Source of the DNA: Pedobacter ginsengisoli
GTDB taxonomy: Bacteria; Bacteroidota; Bacteroidia; Sphingobacteriales; Sphingobacteriaceae
DNA: 64,000 nt
Direction: 5' to 3'
Assembly (NCBI RefSeq): GCF_030244015.1
Contig: NZ_JASSYX010000004.1
Location: 62,001 to 126,000, forward strand
In this document: in pieces, positions 42,740 through 52,941 of the stretch
How positions within the stretch are numbered: position 1 is the first letter of the stretch
Layout: each line of letters starts with the position of its first letter
Notes under the pieces: generated by a model
Seen by the model: only the letters and a program-made list of their open reading frames with translations
Databases searched by the model: none
What the model was told of the DNA's origin: nothing
Position numbers and translations under genes: made by a program

Positions 42740-43855
42740 ATGATCAGCACCAAGATTGGCTATAATGCTGTTTTGAAAACAGAACTGGTTGATGACCTTC
42801 ATAAATACCAGGTTCCTCCTGCACCTGCCGGCAGCTTTCCTTACCGTCTGCAACTGGCTCACGAGGACAGTCTAAAGAGTAAAATGGTATTCCACATGAC
42901 AGGAGATACCGGCGGGACTACATCTTCTGAACAGCAGGAAAGAACAGCGAAGCAAATGGCCGGACAATATTATGGTGCTGATCAAAAAGAAGATCAGCCG
43001 GCTTTCCTGTATCACCTTGGAGATATTGTCTACCATTTTGGTGAAGCAGCGGGCTATGCGGATCAGTTCCTGGCGCCTTTTGAATGCTATCCGGCCCCCA
43101 TCTATGCCATTGCGGGAAATCACGATACTGATGTAAACCCGGACTGCGAGGAGCCTTATGAAAGCCTGGAAGCATTTAGCGCTGCATTTTGTAATACGAG
43201 TCCGACAACCATCTATTTTGGCAAGGGGAGCAATAGGAAAAGTCAGGTACAGCCCCATATTTACTGGACCATGGAATCGCCTCTCGCCATCATCATAGGC
43301 TTGCATACCAATGTTCCGAAATATGGATACATCAACAGAGAGCAAAGAAACTGGTTTATCTCGGAGCTGAAAAATGCTGCTGAGAACCATCCGGATAAAG
43401 CCCTGATCGTATGCATGCACCATGCACCTTATTCAGCTGATGTCAATCACGGATCGAGCAAGCCCATGATTGAATTTTTAGAAGGGGCTTTTAGAGCATC
43501 AGGAGTTAAACCTGACGCAGTTTTCAGTGGCCATGTGCACAATTATCAGCGGTTCAGCAAACAGTATCAGGACGGCAAGTCCCTGCCTTATATAGTTGCC
43601 GGTGCGGGAGGTTTTGATGAGCTCCACCAACTTGCCGATCCTCTGGATGTGGCCTACGATATCCGGAGCCAGTTATTCGAAGGTCTTCAGCTGGAAAACT
43701 ATTGTGACGACCGCCACGGATTTTTAAAGATCAGTATCGAAAAAACCCCGTTCAGCTTTACGTTGAACGGAACTTACTATACCATACCTTTTGATCGGCA
43801 AATAGAAAAGCCGACGGCTTTTGACCATTTTACGATTGACCTGACCGGTCGCTGA
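42740..43855 (+). CDS. Calcineurin-like metallophosphoesterase
   Basis: A 371-aa phosphoesterase. Metal-binding motifs occur in order: the first aspartate in MTGDTGGTTSS near residue 54, HLGDIVYHFG near 93, IAGNHDTD near 125, MHHAPYS near 228 and SGHVHNYQRF near 261. It has no signal peptide, so it is probably cytoplasmic. The family includes purple acid phosphatase-like and 3',5'-cyclic nucleotide phosphodiesterases, and the substrate is unknown. Confidence 0.9.
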   Translation: MISTKIGYNAVLKTELVDDLHKYQVPPAPAGSFPYRLQLAHEDSLKSKMVFHMTGDTGGTTSSEQQERTAKQMAGQYYGADQKEDQPAFLYHLGDIVYHFGEAAGYADQFLAPFECYPAPIYAIAGNHDTDVNPDCEEPYESLEAFSAAFCNTSPTTIYFGKGSNRKSQVQPHIYWTMESPLAIIIGLHTNVPKYGYINREQRNWFISELKNAAENHPDKALIVCMHHAPYSADVNHGSSKPMIEFLEGAFRASGVKPDAVFSGHVHNYQRFSKQYQDGKSLPYIVAGAGGFDELHQLADPLDVAYDIRSQLFEGLQLENYCDDRHGFLKISIEKTPFSFTLNGTYYTIPFDRQIEKPTAFDHFTIDLTGR

Positions 43856-43935
43856 AAATGTGAAATTTATGACCTTTACATTTAGGTCTGACTCTTGATT
43901 GCCCTTAACTTTGCAGCAGCAAATCAGTAAAGGAA

Positions 43936-44823
43936 ATGACAGAGTTAGACAAAAGTATTTCTGTAGCAGCATTATTTAGTGTTGTGATCTTACTCGCCGT
44001 TGTAGAAATGTACTTTAGTTACATGCACGACAGAAAACATTATAAAAAAAGCGACACACTGGCCAACATTTACTTAATGGCTGTGGCTTTTGTGATTAAT
44101 GTGACCATGAAAACGGGTACTTTTATGCTGCTCCAATACTTTTATGTGCACTACCGGCTGTTTCAGATCACAAATACCATCGCTTACTGGATCGTACTGG
44201 TCCTGGCACAGGACTTTTTGTATTGGGTGCTGCATTATACAGGGCACTATGTGCGCCTGTTCTGGGCAATGCATGTGACCCACCATTCCTCAGAATATTT
44301 CAACCTCACTACAGGCTTCCGGTCTACGGTATTTGAGCCGCTTTACCGTGTTTTCTTTTATCTCCCGCTTGCATTGATTGGGTTTAATGCAATTGATATT
44401 CTTTTTGCTTACCTGATCACTCAGATCTATGGCAATATGGTGCATACCAGGCTGGTCATGAAATTGCATCCGCTTGTTGAATATATCTTTGTTACACCAT
44501 CTCACCACCGTGTTCACCATGCCAGTAATTTGCGCTACCTGGACAAGAACATGGGAATGGTGCTGATCTTGTGGGACCGTATTTTTGGCACTTTCCAGGC
44601 GGAGGTCGCTGATGAAGAAATCAAGTATGGCCTGACTAAGCAGCCTGAAGATACAGGCCCGGTCAACATCATCTTCCATGAATTCATTGCATTATACCGG
44701 GATGTCCGGCGGGCCCCTACCTTTGCTGATAAATTGAAATACATATTTTATCCACCTGGATGGAGCCACGATGGCAGTACGCAAACAGCAAGGGTCATGC
44801 AGCAAGCCATTAATTCCCGATGA
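43936..44823 (+). CDS. Sterol desaturase / fatty acid hydroxylase superfamily protein
   Basis: A 295-aa membrane protein with about four to five membrane segments and the di-iron histidine clusters: H100-x3-H104, H113-x2-H116-H117, and H190-H191-x2-H194-H195 in SHHRVHH. Relatives hydroxylate or desaturate lipids (fatty acids, carotenoids, sterols, alkylglycerols). The substrate here is unknown. It overlaps the downstream alpha/beta hydrolase gene by four bases, so the pair may act on the same lipid. Confidence 0.9.
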   Translation: MTELDKSISVAALFSVVILLAVVEMYFSYMHDRKHYKKSDTLANIYLMAVAFVINVTMKTGTFMLLQYFYVHYRLFQITNTIAYWIVLVLAQDFLYWVLHYTGHYVRLFWAMHVTHHSSEYFNLTTGFRSTVFEPLYRVFFYLPLALIGFNAIDILFAYLITQIYGNMVHTRLVMKLHPLVEYIFVTPSHHRVHHASNLRYLDKNMGMVLILWDRIFGTFQAEVADEEIKYGLTKQPEDTGPVNIIFHEFIALYRDVRRAPTFADKLKYIFYPPGWSHDGSTQTARVMQQAINSR

Positions 44824-45686
44824 AAAAACTGAAACAAATTGTTGAAGATATAAAGTTGCTGGACAACAATGATCCGGAACAATTGCAGCAATTGCTCTGG
44901 AAACTGATCTGTTATTCGCCAAAAATGCCCGGCCGTATGCATCAGCAGGAATTAACGGACAATGCAGTGAAAGGTCAGCTAAAAGTATATGATGAATTTT
45001 TTAGTCAGTCTGAGCTCAGTTTCAATACTTTCAGGTGGGGCAAAGGTCCCGTAAAAGTATTGTTAACACATGGCTGGGGTTCTAAGGCCATTGATTTCAG
45101 CGAACTTATTCATACTTTGCTGCAGAACCCGGACATTGAAGTATGGGCTTTTGATGCTCCGGGAAACGGAAGTTCGGAAGGCGAGCTGAGCAACCTCATT
45201 CTGTTTGCAGACGCAGTAAAAGAAATGCAAAGAACTTTTGGAATGCCGCATGTCATGATTGGTCACTCGCTTGGTGGCATGGCCAATGCAATGGTGATTG
45301 ACCAGTCCACTCGATATCCTGAGGTGCTGATCAGCATAGCCCCCCTGGTGAATTTAACGGAGAACTTCAGAACAACTATGACTACCGTGGGTATAACCGA
45401 AGAGGCTCAGCTGCAGTTTTTCAAAAGCTTTGAGAAATTGTACGGAATAAATACAGACCGCTTCCTGCTCAATGACATGTACAATAGCTTTGCCGGCAAG
45501 GTTAAGCATCTGCTGGTTTATGAACTGAATGATTACATATCCCCTGCTGACTACATCCATACCTTTCTGCAGGAACACCCGGAAATCATTGTATCACAAT
45601 ATGCTGATACTTCGCACGCTAAAATTATCGTAGACCCAAGGGTTATTGCCGAGATCGGTCAGCTTATTAAAGCTGAGTTTAATTAG
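44820..45686 (+). CDS. Alpha/beta hydrolase
   Basis: A 288-aa alpha/beta-hydrolase with oxyanion-hole HGW (H84-G85) in LLTHGWGSKA, nucleophile S150 in GHSLGGM, and the catalytic histidine in QYADTSHAKIIVDP near residue 265. No signal peptide is seen. The four-base overlap with the sterol-desaturase-like gene suggests coupled function, for example ester cleavage on a lipid. The reaction is unknown. Confidence 0.9.
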   Translation: MKKLKQIVEDIKLLDNNDPEQLQQLLWKLICYSPKMPGRMHQQELTDNAVKGQLKVYDEFFSQSELSFNTFRWGKGPVKVLLTHGWGSKAIDFSELIHTLLQNPDIEVWAFDAPGNGSSEGELSNLILFADAVKEMQRTFGMPHVMIGHSLGGMANAMVIDQSTRYPEVLISIAPLVNLTENFRTTMTTVGITEEAQLQFFKSFEKLYGINTDRFLLNDMYNSFAGKVKHLLVYELNDYISPADYIHTFLQEHPEIIVSQYADTSHAKIIVDPRVIAEIGQLIKAEFN

Positions 45687-45703
45687 GCTAAAGCTTTTTG
45701 TGC

Positions 45704-46594
45704 TTAATGTTTTATGCCGGGACCCTGCGGGGGGAGCTGTACGAATTCTGTTTCACCGGGAACAGGGTCAAATGTTTGTTCCAGCCACGCGGTTTTGGCT
45801 TCTTCAATCCGTTCACGGGATGAGGCCACAAAGTTCCAGTAAATGAACCTCTCCTCAGGGAAGGCTTCGCCGCCAAAAATATAAACCGTTGTGTTTTCCT
45901 GCATGCTGAACTCGCACAGCTTACTGTCTTTGGCCACCAATAGTTGTTTGGGACCAAAAGTATGTTCCTCACTTTCTATCGCACCCTCTAAAATATACAG
46001 GGCACTTTCACCAAACAGCCCGGCTCCGATGGTGATGGTTTGCCTTGTGGCGGATTTGAGTTCCAAAAGATAAAGCGGGCTGTAAACGGGTACGGGAGAT
46101 GTGTGTCCCAGCACCTCCCCTGCGATCAGTTTGAAATGTACACCATCCTGTTCCCAGGCAGGCAGCTCCTCTTCATTAACATGAAAGAATTCCGGCTGCA
46201 TATGTTCCAGCGATTTGGGCAGTGCTACCCAGATCTGCAGACCATGCATCATCTTATCTGATGTCCGCAGGTATCCTGGCGTCCTTTCCGAATGGACTAT
46301 GCCTTTTCCGGCAGTCATCCAGTTTACCTGACCGGGCCTGATCTCTACTTCTGTTCCTAAACTGTCTTTGTGCATGATGGCGCCTTCAAAAAGATAGGTA
46401 AGTGTGGAAAGGCCAATGTGCGGATGCGGGGGAACGTCAAAATTCTCGTGGTCGCTCATGTAAACCGGCCCCATGTGGTCTATAAATGCAAAAGGCCCGA
46501 CCATTCTTTTTTCACGAAATGGCAGCAGTCTGCCAACCATAAAATTGCCAATATTGCTGGGTCTTTCTTCGATAATGAGCTGGATGTTTGACAT
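45704..46594 (-). CDS. Pirin family protein
   Basis: A 296-aa double-cupin protein. The N-terminal cupin has PFAFIDHMGPVYMSDHENFD and the metal site PPHPHIGLSTLTYLFEGAI (histidines plus the glutamate), then TAGKGIVHSERTP. The C-terminal pirin domain contains ALYILEGAIESEE and FGGEAFPEERFIYWNFV. Pirins can act as quercetin dioxygenases or redox-sensing regulators. It is convergent with the alpha/beta hydrolase gene, with 17 bases between the two stops. Confidence 0.93.
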   Translation of the reverse strand: MSNIQLIIEERPSNIGNFMVGRLLPFREKRMVGPFAFIDHMGPVYMSDHENFDVPPHPHIGLSTLTYLFEGAIMHKDSLGTEVEIRPGQVNWMTAGKGIVHSERTPGYLRTSDKMMHGLQIWVALPKSLEHMQPEFFHVNEEELPAWEQDGVHFKLIAGEVLGHTSPVPVYSPLYLLELKSATRQTITIGAGLFGESALYILEGAIESEEHTFGPKQLLVAKDSKLCEFSMQENTTVYIFGGEAFPEERFIYWNFVASSRERIEEAKTAWLEQTFDPVPGETEFVQLPPQGPGIKH

Positions 46595-46624
46595 ATCTAT
46601 AAAATATATGTGAATTTACACATA

Positions 46625-46657
46625 AAAAAGCCCTTCAGCAAATGCTGAAAGGCTTTT
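46625..46657 (-). terminator. Terminator of the sigma/FecR/SusCD locus
   Basis: AAAAGCC-C-TTCAGCA pairs with TGCTGAA-A-GGCTTTT around AA, with a single C-A mismatch. Read on the minus strand the hairpin ends in a run of T, so it terminates the SusD transcript just before the pirin gene. Confidence 0.8.
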
Positions 46658-46679
46658 GGCGGTATATATGTTTAGGGTA

Positions 46680-48278
46680 TTATTGTTTGTCCCACCAGAC
46701 CCGGCCTGCAAGGTTATCACCTCCGGGTACGGCTGATGAGGCTGCTTTGTAGTTGGCGTTGTTTTTGGCGGCTTCTTCCACCGGGTACGGAAACCTGCGC
46801 GGAATGGTTCCGTTTGTCGCGTTTCCCGGATAAACTACTGGTGTTAGTACAGGGAAACTGCTTCTCCTCCAGTTTGACCAGGTCTCATAGAAATCCAGCA
46901 TTGTATTGGCGTGCAGCCAGTATTGTGTATTGATCTGCTGAAGACCTGTAAGTGCTACATATGGGTGAGCCGTGACAAAAAGGTCTGCGGTTGCGTCTGA
47001 TATGGCAAGGCTTGCATCGTATTGCCCCAAATAGGTAATTGCTGCTTTCAATCCATTTGCATAATGCGTGGCGGCGGAACCTCCTATGGCCCACCTTTGT
47101 GCGGCTTCAGCGATCAGCAGTTCACTTTCCGCATAGGTCAGGATAAAAGTAAGCCCGTCTCTTTTTATCATGCCCGGATGGGGAGATGAGTATTCGGGGA
47201 AAGTGGTATAGGACGGGTCCTGTCTTACGTCCCTTCCTGCAATACCACTGAGGTCTTTTCCATTTGGCATCCCCTTTTGGGAAGCCGGATTGGCATCAAA
47301 TGCTGCGTTTTGATCCTTTGAGGATTCATCGAGATACAACTTGGTTACTGCTACTTTGCCCAATCTCGGATCTCCGCTGGTTTTCAGCAGATCAATAAAA
47401 GTCTTTGACCACTTTACATAATAGTTTTCCTGGCCGCCGTCTCCCAGCAGTACCTGACTGTTTCTGTTTTGGGTGACCCGTGAACCCGCGATATCATGCT
47501 TGATAAAAGCATTGTCTTCGTTGCCGCTCATGGTGTTGCCAATGGCTTTCTGTACATAGGTTTTGGCCAAATTTTCGTCAACCTTTGTCAGTCTCATAGC
47601 CAGACGCAACAGCAGGGTGTTCCCAAACCGCTTCCATTTAGCAATATCTCCTTTGTAGATGACATCGCCGGTCACTTTGTCCCCTGCCGGGTTTAACGCG
47701 GCTGTTGCTTCTTCTACTTCTTTCAGCAGGTCAGCATAAATGGCTTGCTGTTTATCGTATTTGGGATTGAAGTTGCTGGTGTAGTATCCCAATCCGGCTT
47801 CTGAATAGGGAACATCTCCGTAAAGGTCCGTGATACGCGCAAAGATCAGCGCCTTCCAAATCCGTGCGACTTGATGCACGTTGCTGTATTTGATATTATC
47901 TTTTGTAAATTGTACAACATCGACTACCGGACGTACTTGTTCTATATATGCGCCTACGGCGGTGCTGCCCCAATAGGCAGCTGTATAGCCTTCATTAAGA
48001 AGATATTTGTCTCCTGCCCAGTAACTGACAACTGTGGACAGGCCTTGCATCATTGTGGAAGCATAGATCAGGTTTCCTCTCCAGGTATCATAGGCAAAGT
48101 CAATACTCCCTGTATAGTTGAGTTGGGCCGAGGTCAAAGTGTAATTGGGATCAAAATTTGTCGGTCCGTATGCGACCGGGTCTGTATTGATATCCTGAAA
48201 GTTCTTAGTGCAGCTTGTGGCCGTTAAGATCACGGTCAGCATGAGTATGGTATATTTGTTGATTAGATTCGTTTTCAT
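46680..48278 (-). CDS. SusD/RagB-type nutrient-binding outer membrane lipoprotein
   Basis: A 532-aa lipoprotein with lipobox ATSC (Cys23). It belongs to the SusD-like_2 branch: INTDPVAYGPTNFDPNYTLT after the signal, TPR-type helical repeats in the first half (ARIWKALIFARITDLYGDVP), and YAESELLIAEAAQRWAIGG in the second. SusD forms a lid on the SusC barrel and captures the nutrient (glycan or peptide). It starts 17 bases after SusC ends and is the last gene of the locus. The ligand is unknown. Confidence 0.92.
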   Translation of the reverse strand: MKTNLINKYTILMLTVILTATSCTKNFQDINTDPVAYGPTNFDPNYTLTSAQLNYTGSIDFAYDTWRGNLIYASTMMQGLSTVVSYWAGDKYLLNEGYTAAYWGSTAVGAYIEQVRPVVDVVQFTKDNIKYSNVHQVARIWKALIFARITDLYGDVPYSEAGLGYYTSNFNPKYDKQQAIYADLLKEVEEATAALNPAGDKVTGDVIYKGDIAKWKRFGNTLLLRLAMRLTKVDENLAKTYVQKAIGNTMSGNEDNAFIKHDIAGSRVTQNRNSQVLLGDGGQENYYVKWSKTFIDLLKTSGDPRLGKVAVTKLYLDESSKDQNAAFDANPASQKGMPNGKDLSGIAGRDVRQDPSYTTFPEYSSPHPGMIKRDGLTFILTYAESELLIAEAAQRWAIGGSAATHYANGLKAAITYLGQYDASLAISDATADLFVTAHPYVALTGLQQINTQYWLHANTMLDFYETWSNWRRSSFPVLTPVVYPGNATNGTIPRRFPYPVEEAAKNNANYKAASSAVPGGDNLAGRVWWDKQ

Positions 48279-48295
48279 GTTCTGGATTTAAAGGA

Positions 48296-51200
48296 TTAAA
48301 ACTTAACACTTAGGTTTACACCGAATGTTCTTACAGGAGGCACACCACCGAGTTCAAGACCCGGGAATGTGGCATTGTAGCTGGATTCAGGATCGATATT
48401 ATCTGTCTTTTTCATCAGGATGAAAAGGTTCCGGCCTACCAGGTTAACATTTAAGTTCTTTATTTTATTGTTGAACATCGACGCAGGGAAGGTGTAACCT
48501 ATCATTAGTTGTCTGAATTTGATGAAACTGGCATCCTGAACAAATCTGTTGGATGCGTTATTGGCGGTATTCAGATAAAATGTGGCCGCATTGTTCCCTA
48601 AAGCTTCCCGGTTTTCAACTGTGGCCTGATGCAAACCAAATACATAGCCATAATAGTCTGTGGCAGAAAATAGCTTGCCACCCCATTTTCCATCTAAAAG
48701 TACAGAAAGGTTGACACCTTTGTAGACAAATTCATTGCTCCAGCCGGCAAACCATTTGTTGATCGCTGACCCATAGGCCTTGAGGTCACCACGTTGTGGT
48801 GCTCCTACTGCATCGGTCATGATCTTACCATTGGCGTCATACAGGTAGTCGTAGGCCATGACCTGGCCGATGGCTTTGCCGGGTATGTTTTGAAGAAAGC
48901 CTACTCCTGAGCGGGAGGTGCCAAGTAATTGTGAACTCAGTCCTTCTGCGAGTGTCAGTACGGTGTTTTCATTGTAAGTCGCATTCAGTGATGAGGTCCA
49001 GCTAAAATCTTTGTTTCTTAGGATTACGCCTGTAATCAATGCCTCTATTCCTTTGTTTTCAATTTCTCCCGCATTCAATACAGCCCCACTGTATCCTGTT
49101 GTGGTGGAGGTAGTGATGGTGGATATTTCATCATTTGAACGCTTCTTGTACCACGTGGCATCCAGGTTTAACCTGTCGTTAAAGAACCTGAGCTCTGCCC
49201 CGATCTCAAGCTCGCTTGCTTTAGATGCTTTCAGACTCGCATTGGGTACTGCATTGCTTTTGATAATACCCAGCGGGACGCCATTGAGGTTTTCACTTTT
49301 GAAAGCATAGGTAAGCGCCGTCCGGTATGGTGTAGTGGCTTGTCCTACCACTGCATAGCCAGCCCTGATCTTACCAAAACTCAGGGCGCCCTGTTCCAGG
49401 AGCTCTGAAAATACAAAAGATCCGCTGACCGATGGGTAAAAAACACTTAGTTTGTTTTCTTTCACAGGGGAAGCCAGTGTGGAAAACCAGTCTGACCTGC
49501 CGCTTGCAGTCAGGTACAAATAATCTTTAAAGGCAACCTCGAGCGTGCCGTAAAGTGCGTGGGTCTCTTGTTCTGATTCCGAATAGTCGATGGCTTTATT
49601 TTTTGCATTGAGTACGTTGTACACGCCGAATACTGCAAATTCCGACCCGTTAGTAGTGGCTTGGCTTACTTGTGTATTCCTGAAACTTGCACCCAAATTT
49701 GGTGTGACGCTCAGGTTTTCTGTTGCTTTAAAGGTTTTACCGAGTAATGCATCAACATTGATATCGGCAAATTTAGTTTTCTGATCAGCGATTTTTCCGT
49801 TCACATAATACGCAGTTCCGGATGGAACAACATTTTGATAGGTATCTGTATAAGCGTCTCTTCCCGCACGTGCCTGAAGAAAAAGGCCGTTATCAAATGT
49901 ATACCGGGCATTAAATGAACTGATCTGTCTATCCCGTTTGGTATTGTTTACAAATTCATTTGCTGCAAACCATGGATTGGTAGCATAAGAATTACCTTTA
50001 TTGTATTGAAGTTCATTTCCAGAAGCATCTTTTCCTGGTTTCAAGTCATTGATGTTGATGCTTGTTGGCAAGAATATGGCGTTATAATTGGCATTTCCCG
50101 CACCGTCGGAAAGCATCGGCCTGTTTTTGACCTGCTCAAGGATGTAATTGGTCCGCGCATCAATCGTCAGCCTTTTTACAGGTTCAAAAGTCCCTGTAAA
50201 GTTGAACGACTGCCGGTTTAATCCAGAATTAGGCACGATGGAGTTGTTGTTGACGTCATTGGCGGAAAACCGGATGGTGCCCCCTTCAAATGATTTATTC
50301 AGTGCAACAGTATTTGTCCAGGTGCCTCCATTGCGGTAAAAATCTTCTATGTTGTTCTTTTGCGCAGTATAGGGTCTGGATACACCATCAAACTGGACAA
50401 CATTGCTGCCATCGAGTTTCGCACCCCAGCTGGAACCGCCTACATGTGAGGCTGCCGCCCCGTCTGTAGGCTTTAAACCGTTTGCACCCTGTCCGTAGAT
50501 GTATTGCCAGTCTGTACGGTCCATAACTTGCTCTACGACGTAATTGCTGTTGAAGTCTATACTGTTCCCTTTTCCGCTTTTTGTGGTGATGAGTATGACA
50601 CCCGCTTTTGCCCGGGAGCCATATAGTGCGGAGGCAGCTGCACCTTTCAATACCGAAATACTTTCAATGTCATCCGGATTGAGATTTCCTACTGCGTCTC
50701 CAAGATCAGGTGCATTATCCCACTGGCTGCCCGAGTTCCCGTTCGGATTGTTGTTATGAAGTCCTACCGGGGTATTCTCCATTGGCACTCCGTTGATCAC
50801 ATATAAAGGCTGGCTGGTTTGCCCCAGACTGGATACACCTCTGATCAATATGCTGCTTGCCGCCCCGGCACCACCTGCTGTGGAACTCACATCCAGTCCG
50901 GCAACTTTACCAACCAGGGAATTAACCACATTATTTTCCCTCGCCTGAGTCAATGATTCTCCTGCAACCTGTGTCACTGAGTACCCCAATGCCCGGCGTT
51001 CTTTCTTAACACCCAATGCTGTCACTACCACTTCATTCAGGAGTTTCGTGTCCTCGGAAAGTATAACCTCCAGATTGATCTTGCCATCTACAGGAACTTC
51101 CTTCGTGTCAAAACCTGCATAGGAGATCACAAGTACGGCATTGGCAGGTACCGATAGCGTGAAACGGCCATTGATGTCTGTAGACACCCCCGCGCCACTG

Positions 51201-51640
51201 CCTTTTATCCGGACAGTAGCTCCGGGAAGGGGATCGCCTTTACTATCTTTGACGGTCCCGCTTATTTTCACATCTGCATGACGGCTGATCACGATCAGAC
51301 CACCATCGGAAATGGAATATTTGAGGTTGGTGTTGTTAAAGATTGCCGACAGTACATCTGAAACTAATGTATTTTTTACGGTCAGCGTCACATCCCTGTT
51401 TACCGGTACACTGGAGGTACTGTATACAAAATGATAATCACTCTGCTCTTCTATGATCTTCAGCACTTTGCTCAATTTGGTCTTTGTCACGTCAAATGAG
51501 ATCTTTTGCTGTGAAAAGACCGTTGCCGAGACATTGAGACAGGTAATAAAGATAATAATACAGGTCAGCTTCATTAAAATAATGAATTTTAAGAGCGCTC
51601 TATAATCAAGGCGCGCTTGCGGTAAGTAATAATTAATCAT
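48296..51640 (-). CDS. SusC-type TonB-dependent receptor with N-terminal STN signalling domain
   Basis: A protein of about 1114 aa from ATG 51640, with signal region 1-43. The secretin/TonB short N-terminal (STN) domain is at about 48-118 (KISFDVTKTKLSKVLKIIEE), a carboxypeptidase regulatory-like domain at 125-200, a TonB-box-like EVVVTALG near 203, and the plug at about 215-330 (GVSSLGQTSQPLYVINGVPM); the rest is beta-barrel. STN receptors signal through FecR to an ECF sigma factor, and both genes are directly upstream. The frame is open to 51742, but the extension shows no signal peptide. Substrate unknown. Confidence 0.94.
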   Translation of the reverse strand: MINYYLPQARLDYRALLKFIILMKLTCIIIFITCLNVSATVFSQQKISFDVTKTKLSKVLKIIEEQSDYHFVYSTSSVPVNRDVTLTVKNTLVSDVLSAIFNNTNLKYSISDGGLIVISRHADVKISGTVKDSKGDPLPGATVRIKGSGAGVSTDINGRFTLSVPANAVLVISYAGFDTKEVPVDGKINLEVILSEDTKLLNEVVVTALGVKKERRALGYSVTQVAGESLTQARENNVVNSLVGKVAGLDVSSTAGGAGAASSILIRGVSSLGQTSQPLYVINGVPMENTPVGLHNNNPNGNSGSQWDNAPDLGDAVGNLNPDDIESISVLKGAAASALYGSRAKAGVILITTKSGKGNSIDFNSNYVVEQVMDRTDWQYIYGQGANGLKPTDGAAASHVGGSSWGAKLDGSNVVQFDGVSRPYTAQKNNIEDFYRNGGTWTNTVALNKSFEGGTIRFSANDVNNNSIVPNSGLNRQSFNFTGTFEPVKRLTIDARTNYILEQVKNRPMLSDGAGNANYNAIFLPTSININDLKPGKDASGNELQYNKGNSYATNPWFAANEFVNNTKRDRQISSFNARYTFDNGLFLQARAGRDAYTDTYQNVVPSGTAYYVNGKIADQKTKFADINVDALLGKTFKATENLSVTPNLGASFRNTQVSQATTNGSEFAVFGVYNVLNAKNKAIDYSESEQETHALYGTLEVAFKDYLYLTASGRSDWFSTLASPVKENKLSVFYPSVSGSFVFSELLEQGALSFGKIRAGYAVVGQATTPYRTALTYAFKSENLNGVPLGIIKSNAVPNASLKASKASELEIGAELRFFNDRLNLDATWYKKRSNDEISTITTSTTTGYSGAVLNAGEIENKGIEALITGVILRNKDFSWTSSLNATYNENTVLTLAEGLSSQLLGTSRSGVGFLQNIPGKAIGQVMAYDYLYDANGKIMTDAVGAPQRGDLKAYGSAINKWFAGWSNEFVYKGVNLSVLLDGKWGGKLFSATDYYGYVFGLHQATVENREALGNNAATFYLNTANNASNRFVQDASFIKFRQLMIGYTFPASMFNNKIKNLNVNLVGRNLFILMKKTDNIDPESSYNATFPGLELGGVPPVRTFGVNLSVKF

Positions 51641-51725
51641 ATTTTTGTTTTTTTGGTTGCTATAAGTATTTGGCAGCAATCTGTTTCCGCATAAAACTGC
51701 CATTTGCGTGATCAAAAATTTAGAG

Positions 51726-51748
51726 GGACGGTGCGTCAACACCGTTCC
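51726..51748. promoter_or_regulatory. Hairpin between fecR and susC (candidate attenuator)
   Basis: ACGGTG (51728-51733) pairs with CACCGT (51740-51745), extended by GG/CC with a bulge, around a 6-nt loop. Read on the minus strand it follows the FecR stop and is trailed by a short T-run, so it could partly terminate the regulatory transcript before susC or stabilise an RNA end. Confidence 0.5.
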
Positions 51749-51752
51749 TTTT

Positions 51753-52823
51753 TTATTTTGATATGGTGATCTGTTTTCCTTTTATCTCATATTTAAAATG
51801 TTCTGCGTCTTGTAATGCGATCAGGACCTCTTCGATGGTTTCTCCGTTGAATGTAGCCGTGAAGCGGTATCTTTCAATATCCTTGTCAGCGAATTTAATG
51901 TCGACATTATACCATCTTTCCAACACACTCTTCAGGTCACAAAAGCTCTGGTCGAGAATCTCCAGCTGGTTCCGCGTCCAGGCCATTTCCACAATGGTGC
52001 TGTCGTTCACTTTGGTATATTGGTTGATGGTGATCTGAGGGTGACTGTCTGCTGGTTTTACCGTAGTCTTTATACCAGGTCGTGCAAGTTCCTTTTTGTA
52101 AAAGGTCACTTTCTGGCTGGGCTTCATAATTATAGAGTTCCCCTTGCTGCCTTTGCCTTCCATCACGATCACTCCTTTGATCAGGACGGCTTCTGATGTA
52201 GCTTCGCCGGGGTATACTTTTACATTGAAGCTGGTGCCCAGAACATTGATGTCAAAATCAGAGGTATGCACCTGGAAGGGTTTGCTTTTATCGTGATTTA
52301 CATCAAAAAATGCTTCTCCCACCAAGCTCACTTCTCTTTTGCTTTCGTTAAAACCTTCGTTAACGGTCAGGGAGCTTTTGGAATTGAGCAAAACTACAGA
52401 TCCGTCAAGCAAAGTAATTTTTTTGCGTTCGCCCCCTCCGGTAATAAAACGGGCTATCAAATTTTTCTTTGGTACAGCTGCCTGCCGGCTGTTCCTGTAT
52501 AGAATGGCGACACCTGCGATCAGTATAACTGCTGCAGCTATACGCAGCCAGGTATAATTTTTACGAATGGGAATGGTGGGCCGTTCTTCTGAAAGGGACA
52601 AATTTTCTTTCAGCACTTCCAGTTGCCGGTTCAGCGGCTTTTTGTTTCCGCTCAATATGGTGTAAAGACGCCGCGCCTCTTTGATCACATGTTCCTGTTC
52701 AGGATGCTGTTTAATGTAATTTTCCCAATATGCAATGCAAAGCTTGTCTGTACCCGCACAGTACAGTTGAAATGTGTTATCTACCAGGAAGTCTTCGACG
52801 TTGAAAAGACTACGATCTATCAT
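51753..52823 (-). CDS. FecR family anti-sigma factor
   Basis: A 356-aa inner-membrane protein: cytoplasmic N-terminal anti-sigma region (about 1-90), one membrane segment (92-109, WLRIAAAVILIAGVAILY), a periplasmic FecR domain (about 125-215, GSVVLLNSKSSLTVNEGF), and a C-terminal DUF4974 domain (about 285-355, FCDLKSVLERWYNVDIKFAD). It holds the sigma factor inactive until the STN domain of the SusC receptor signals ligand binding. It lies between the sigma gene (118-base gap) and susC. Confidence 0.94.
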   Translation of the reverse strand: MIDRSLFNVEDFLVDNTFQLYCAGTDKLCIAYWENYIKQHPEQEHVIKEARRLYTILSGNKKPLNRQLEVLKENLSLSEERPTIPIRKNYTWLRIAAAVILIAGVAILYRNSRQAAVPKKNLIARFITGGGERKKITLLDGSVVLLNSKSSLTVNEGFNESKREVSLVGEAFFDVNHDKSKPFQVHTSDFDINVLGTSFNVKVYPGEATSEAVLIKGVIVMEGKGSKGNSIIMKPSQKVTFYKKELARPGIKTTVKPADSHPQITINQYTKVNDSTIVEMAWTRNQLEILDQSFCDLKSVLERWYNVDIKFADKDIERYRFTATFNGETIEEVLIALQDAEHFKYEIKGKQITISK

Positions 52824-52941
52824 AATATTTGCGTTTATAGTAACAGTGCCTGAAAAATCCTTTTTTTCCTAAGAAAATTTTACTTTTTCTTACTACAGGC
52901 GCACAAATATTTGTCTTTTGGTCTTTTGACAACGAAAATCC

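Noticed and set aside
42872..43423. A 183-aa open frame on the minus strand
   Set aside because: It is antisense to the metallophosphoesterase gene and shows no domain or plausible start context.
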